Origin: Yersinia kristensenii
GTDB taxonomy: Bacteria; Pseudomonadota; Gammaproteobacteria; Enterobacterales; Enterobacteriaceae
NCBI RefSeq assembly: GCF_900460525.1
Contig: NZ_UHIY01000001.1
Span: forward strand, 2,542,001-2,606,000
DNA: 64,000 nucleotides
Direction: 5' to 3'
Position 1 is the stretch's first letter. Every line of letters begins with the position of its first letter. A program made the translations under genes and the position numbers. Of the stretch, positions 59,618-64,000 are shown piece after piece. The notes under the pieces were generated by a model. That model did no database searches and was not told the origin of the DNA. It was given only the letters and a program-made list of their open reading frames with translations.

Positions 59618-59913
59618 TAAAAATAACTGATTTTCTTGTGACTGATTATGATATGAGACAGATTAATCTCATGAAAGAGTTGGTAGACAGCTATGAAAAA
59701 AAAGAGCTCGATCTAATTACTTTAATTAATAAACTGAGGGCTTTGCTAGATTGTTTACAAAATGTAAATATTGAATGGAAACAGTGCTTTCATGAAAACT
59801 GGTTTACTTTAGAGCAAATTTATGCGGTTTCTTTAGATGAAAGTAAGCCTATAAGTGAATACAATGACTATTTGATTGAACCTATTGCTAATATTATAAA
59901 GTTATTAAACTAA
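59614..59913 (+). CDS. cdiI: CdiI-type immunity protein
   Basis: A 99-residue acidic, mostly helical protein ([51 protein letters not shown]). Its ATG lies within the toxin stop (ATGA), as is usual for CdiA-CT/CdiI pairs. I know no named family. It has a damaged paralogue right after it, which supports its role as the immunity partner of this toxin lineage. AT content is high, like the toxin tail. Confidence 0.75.
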   Translation: MIKITDFLVTDYDMRQINLMKELVDSYEKKELDLITLINKLRALLDCLQNVNIEWKQCFHENWFTLEQIYAVSLDESKPISEYNDYLIEPIANIIKLLN

Positions 59914-60201
59914 ATGAAGATAAGTGAGTATGACAGACGGCAGCTTTCCTTAATTAAGGAAAGACTAAGCTCATTTATGTCAAATAACTTATCTTTAAGG
60001 ATTTGATCGACGATCTTGAAGGTTTGTTAGATTGTTTAGAATCTATTAATGCTGAGTGGAAAGGGGCATTTCATGAGCATTGGTTTATGTTAGAACAAGT
60101 TTATGCTGTAGCACTTTTTCGAAATCAATCAATTAATCAATAGCGATGATCCTGACATACTAGAGGCTGTAAAGCAGCTAGAGGCTCTATTAAACAGTTA
60201 A
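59914..60201 (+). pseudogene. Second CdiI-like immunity gene, broken by two frameshifts
   Basis: Three frames must be joined. The first is the ATG at 59914 (MKISEYDRRQLSLIKERLSS), stopping at about 60006. The second gives DLIDDLEGLLDCLESINAEW, then KGAFHEHWFMLEQVYAVAL, stopping at 60139-60141. The third gives DDPDILEAVKQLEALLNS and ends at the TAA 60199-60201. The joined protein is clearly related to the intact neighbour (LLDCL, EWK, FHE-WF-LEQ-YAV in both). It is an orphan immunity gene, now decayed; whether sequencing errors cause the shifts cannot be judged here. Confidence 0.82.
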
Positions 60202-60226
60202 TTTTAGGAGCGGCTCTTTCATTACA

Positions 60227-61199
60227 ATATTCTGGTGCAAGGCAGCCAGCTTAAAGCTGGCGGCGATACCACTTTAGACGCCGCCCGCGACTTGTTGCTA
60301 CTCGGAGCCGCCAACACGCAAAAAACTGACGGCAGTAACAGCAGCAGCGGCGGCAGCGTGGGGGGCAGTCTGGGCTTGAATGGCACCAGCAGTGGCCTGA
60401 GTATCTTCGCCAATGCCAATAAAGGGCAAGGTAATGAGCATGGCAACGGCACCACCTGGACGGAAACCACCATCGACAGCGGCGGTACCCTGTCGCTAAA
60501 CAGCGGCCGCGATACTTCACTAATCGGCGCTCAGGCCAGCGGCGAAAGCGTCAAGGTGGATGTCGGCCGCGACCTGCTGCTGCAAAGCCAGCAAGACAGC
60601 GATAACTATGATGCGAAGCAGACCAGCACCAGCGGTGGCGTCAGTGTCGCGGCGGGTGGTGGTGGTTCGGCCAACCTCAGCATGAGTCAGGACAAACTGC
60701 ACAGCAACTATGACTCGGTGCAGGAGCAGACCGGCATCTTTGCGGGCGCTGGCGGCTTTGATATCACCGTCGGCGAGCATACTCAGCTGGATGGCGCAGT
60801 GATTGCCAGCACCGCGGACCAAAGTAAAAACAGTCTGGACACCGGCACGCTGGGCTTCAGTAATATCGACAATAAAGCCGATTTCAACGCTGAGCATCAG
60901 GGGGCGGGCCTGAGTTCCGGCGGGCCGGTGGGGTCTGACCTGTTGAGCAATCTGGGCGGTATAGCCCCGTCGGGTATGAACAATGACGGCCATGCCGCGG
61001 GCACCACTCAGGCGGCGGTCTCTGAGGGCAGCATCACCCTCCGGGATACCGATAAACAGCAGCAAAATGTCGATGACCTGAGCTGCGATATCGACAATGC
61101 CAACGGCAGCATCGGCCCGATATTTGATAAAGAGAAAGAGCAAAACCGCCTCAAAGAAGCGCAACTCATTGGCGAGATAGGCGGTCAGGCGATGGATAT
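60227..61199 (+). pseudogene. Orphan cdiA fragment, copy 2 of the 973-bp duplication
   Basis: A 973-base second copy of the cdiA repeat region. The longest frame (GTG at 60235 to TGA at 61201-61203) has 322 codons with about 22 amino-acid differences from copy 1 by eye. It begins 26 bases after the broken immunity gene and stops abruptly in GQAMDI, before the pretoxin and VENN part; no toxin follows. It has no start signal of its own. It looks like a leftover of a tandem orphan toxin module. Within it 60476-60744 is nearly identical to copy 1 (two differences), while the flanks have many. Confidence 0.85.
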
Positions 61200-61670
61200 A
61201 TGAACATACTGTTGATCCAAAGAGCACCGTCCTGTAAGGAAAGCATGAAAAAGTGTCGGCAGTTTTTTCTGCCACCATGGCTGACGGATGCTCGTCCTCA
61301 GTGGTATCAATTTTGAAGCCCGGATATCAGTGTGCATCAATTCTCTGGCGAGGCTAACCCGCCTGTATCACTCATAAACGCTATATTGACTACGCCTAAG
61401 CTAAAACTTTGTTGATAGATTTGAATACATTTTTCTATGTTACAGAAACTAAGAATCATTTATTACTGTCTTGCCGGGTACAACAAATAGACAAGTCTAC
61501 GTCCGCAAAGTAAATTTTTGGGAATGACAATGGGCGTACTGGTACACTAAGATTCAGCCTGTCACTATTCGGGTGAATGTATTCGAAAACAGACCACTAA
61601 ATACTTGGGTAGATTGTGGCTTTTTTATGAGTGACTAAATTATTCTTTACAAATCAACGATGAAGTATTA
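61200..61670. other. Gap between the orphan cdiA fragment and dnaX
   Basis: About 470 bases without a convincing gene. The left part (61200-61330) is not from cdiA as far as I can compare and may be the other side of the deletion junction. The right part carries the dnaX promoter region and a short AT-rich leader. No insertion sequence ends are seen. Confidence 0.5.
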
Positions 61671-63635
61671 ATGAGCTATCAGGTTCTTGCCCGTAAGTGG
61701 CGCCCCAAAACGTTTGCAGACGTCGTTGGTCAGGAACACGTCCTGACGGCGTTAGCTAATGGCCTTTCATTAGGGCGAATTCATCACGCCTATTTGTTCT
61801 CTGGCACCCGCGGGGTAGGTAAGACTTCTATAGCCCGGTTGTTGGCCAAAGGGCTTAATTGCGAAACGGGTATTACTGCTACCCCTTGCGGCACCTGTGC
61901 GAACTGCCAGGAAATCGAGCAAGGCCGTTTTGTTGACTTGATCGAAATCGATGCTGCCTCTCGGACTAAAGTCGAAGATACCCGAGAGCTGTTGGATAAT
62001 GTCCAATATGCGCCCGCCCGTGGCCGCTTCAAGGTCTATTTGATCGACGAAGTTCATATGTTGTCTCGGCACAGTTTCAATGCATTGTTGAAGACGCTTG
62101 AAGAGCCGCCTGCGCATGTGAAATTCCTGCTGGCGACGACAGATCCACAGAAGCTGCCCGTCACCATACTGTCCCGTTGTTTGCAGTTTCACCTTAAGGT
62201 CATTGATGTTGAGGTGATTCGTGCCCAGCTCGAAAAAATATTGTTAGCTGAGCAAATCAGCAGTGATGCTCGCGCATTGCAATTACTGGCTCGAGCCGCT
62301 GATGGCAGTATGCGAGATGCACTCAGTTTGGCCGATCAAGCTATCGCGATGGGGGATGGTCATGTCACTACCGCTACCGTCAGCCAAATGTTGGGAACGC
62401 TGGATGATGAACAGCCATTGGCGATTATTGAAGCGCTGGTGAGTGCAGATGGCGCGCGAGTGATGGCTCTGCTGGAGCAGGCGGCTTCACGGGGTGTTGA
62501 CTGGGAAAACCTATTAGTTGAAACCTTAAGTTTGCTGCATCGCATTGCGATGGTGCAGCTATTGCCATCCATGCTGGATAATCACTACGCCACTATTGAG
62601 CCGCGACTACGTGAGCTGGCGCGAACCCTGCCGCCTACAGATATCCAGCTGTATTACCAGACATTGCTGGTGGGGCGAAAAGAGTTGGCCTACGCCCCTG
62701 ACCGCCGCATGGGGGTTGAAATGACCTTATTGCGTGCATTGGCGTTTCACCCTAAAGCGATAATTGCCGAGCCGCAGACTGTGCCAATCAGTGCTCCTGC
62801 AGCGCAGGCTGATAATACGCAGCCGCAACATACAGAGACGCCGGTCTATGCTCAACAGGTGCCACAGCATGAGGCTCCGCCATTAGGCGCTGTTGCACCG
62901 GTCAATACCTCGCTCCCTGATTCCACCGCACAATTGCTTCAAGCGCGCACGCAGTTATTGCGACAATCGGGGACAACCACACCAAAAAAGAATGAGCCGG
63001 CGGCGCCAGGAAAAGCGCGGCCGGCAAACTCAGCACTGGAGCGTTTAGCTTCGGTGACTGAGCGTAGCCAGCAGCGCCTGGCGGCTAAATCTACGGAAGA
63101 AAAAAAGCCAACGAAGAAAGAAGCCTATCGTTGGACGGCGCAGAATCAACCGGAGGTATCGGCTGAGCCTATCGCTACACCAAAAGCATTGCGCTCTGCG
63201 TTGGAGCATGAAAAAACGCCCGAGCTTTCTGCTAAGTTAGCTCAAGAGGCGATGGCGCGAGACTCATGGGCCGCAGAGATAGATAAGCTACAAATTCCCA
63301 AATTAGTGCAGCAACTTGCATTGAATGCATTTAAAGAAGAAATAGAACCGGGTAATATTTGCCTTCACTTGCGTTCTGCCCAGCGCCATTTAAACTCGCC
63401 TTCGGCACAAAAGGCACTGGCAGACGCATTGAGCGAATTACAGGGGACTGCTGTCACACTTAGCGTTATCGAAGATGATAACCTGACGGCGCGTACTCCG
63501 TTGGAATGGCGGCAGGCCATATATGAAGAAAAGCTGGCACAAGCACGCCAGTCAATTATTGCGGATAATAATATTCAAACACTGCGTCGTTTCTTCGACG
63601 CCGAACTGGATGAAGACAGTATCCGACCGGTTTAA
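61671..63635 (+). CDS. dnaX: DNA polymerase III subunits tau and gamma
   Basis: A 654-residue tau subunit of the clamp loader. The N-terminal AAA+ module has Walker A GTRGVGKTSIA (about residues 45-52 for the P-loop) and a four-Cys zinc module with three Cys in CGTCANC (around 73-79) and one earlier. DEVHMLSRHSFNALLKTLEE follows (Walker B and SRC-type segment SRCLQFHL later). The C-terminal part binds DnaB and the polymerase core. A -1 frameshift signal near codon 440 yields the short gamma form of about 441 residues. Confidence 0.98.
   Translation: MSYQVLARKWRPKTFADVVGQEHVLTALANGLSLGRIHHAYLFSGTRGVGKTSIARLLAKGLNCETGITATPCGTCANCQEIEQGRFVDLIEIDAASRTKVEDTRELLDNVQYAPARGRFKVYLIDEVHMLSRHSFNALLKTLEEPPAHVKFLLATTDPQKLPVTILSRCLQFHLKVIDVEVIRAQLEKILLAEQISSDARALQLLARAADGSMRDALSLADQAIAMGDGHVTTATVSQMLGTLDDEQPLAIIEALVSADGARVMALLEQAASRGVDWENLLVETLSLLHRIAMVQLLPSMLDNHYATIEPRLRELARTLPPTDIQLYYQTLLVGRKELAYAPDRRMGVEMTLLRALAFHPKAIIAEPQTVPISAPAAQADNTQPQHTETPVYAQQVPQHEAPPLGAVAPVNTSLPDSTAQLLQARTQLLRQSGTTTPKKNEPAAPGKARPANSALERLASVTERSQQRLAAKSTEEKKPTKKEAYRWTAQNQPEVSAEPIATPKALRSALEHEKTPELSAKLAQEAMARDSWAAEIDKLQIPKLVQQLALNAFKEEIEPGNICLHLRSAQRHLNSPSAQKALADALSELQGTAVTLSVIEDDNLTARTPLEWRQAIYEEKLAQARQSIIADNNIQTLRRFFDAELDEDSIRPV
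62984..63032 (+). promoter_or_regulatory. Programmed -1 ribosomal frameshift site in dnaX
   Basis: The heptamer A AAA AAG (62984-62990) is in the right phase (CCA AAA AAG in the tau frame). After slipping, the ribosome reads GAA and then TGA, as in E. coli. A GGGGAC stretch about ten bases upstream can act as the internal Shine-Dalgarno. Downstream, GCCGGCGGCGC and GCGCGGCCGGC pair with one mismatch to form the stimulating hairpin. Confidence 0.93.
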
Positions 63636-63681
63636 CCGCTGCGATAAGTGCATGGTGCACTGACGCGGCCCCTTGCTATGA

Positions 63682-64000
<319 letters not shown>

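Noticed and set aside
61200..61330. Remnant of an insertion sequence after the orphan cdiA fragment
   Set aside because: No inverted ends, target duplication or transposase motif could be read; the segment remains unassigned.

Overview
The window is a chromosomal stretch of a Yersinia species. The strongest marker is the 67-residue Hha-family modulator YmoA with its partner YmoB/TomB at 33.4-34.1 kb. ERIC repeats of the yersinia/enterobacterial type and a gene order that follows the E. coli cyo-to-recR region (about 10 min on that map) agree with this. I cannot settle the species from sequence alone.

Layout. 1-4.1 kb: cytochrome bo3 oxidase operon cyoABCDE on the minus strand, with cyoE cut by the window edge. 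4.5-7.7 kb: a Tsx-like outer-membrane channel inserted before ampG and yajG. 8.0-17.9 kb: bolA, trigger factor, clpP, clpX, lon, hupB and ppiD, a block for protein folding and proteolysis. 18.1-24.4 kb: a ComEA-like HhH protein, fadM, queC, ybaE, cof, and the divergent pair cdsH/decR for cysteine breakdown. 24.8-32.5 kb: mdlAB, glnK-amtB behind a sigma-54/NtrC promoter, tesB, ybaY and the alkyltransferase-like gene ybaZ. 32.8 kb: 4.5S RNA (ffs). 33.4-34.6 kb: ymoA-ymoB and an unrecognised gene.

34.6-43.5 kb is an accessory block between tomB and acrAB, where E. coli has nothing comparable. It holds a zinc-type ABC importer preceded by a 46-residue membrane micro-ORF, then convergent zinc-independent ribosomal protein paralogues L36 and L31, with a Zur-box-like palindrome at each end. 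Next to it is a reduced yhf operon (yhfY-X-W-U-T) that lacks php, yhfS and yhfZ and carries two ERIC insertions. 43.6-54.4 kb returns to the conserved order: acrB, acrA, acrR, a DsrE-family gene, mscK, rsmS, priC and ybaN, followed by apt at 54.6 kb.

Between apt and dnaX (55.2-61.6 kb) lies the most unusual region: a remodelled contact-dependent inhibition (CDI, two-partner secretion) locus. cdiB is intact. cdiA has lost nearly its whole N-terminal part: the first codons of a TpsA protein are joined in frame to late repeats, the VENN pretoxin region and a complete toxin tail. An intact immunity gene overlaps the toxin stop by ATGA. After it come a frameshifted second immunity gene and a 973-bp second copy of the cdiA repeat region that ends abruptly. 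The window closes with dnaX, which has a conserved programmed -1 frameshift signal, and the start of ybaB.

I found no tRNA or rRNA gene, no CRISPR array, no complete insertion sequence and no prophage.
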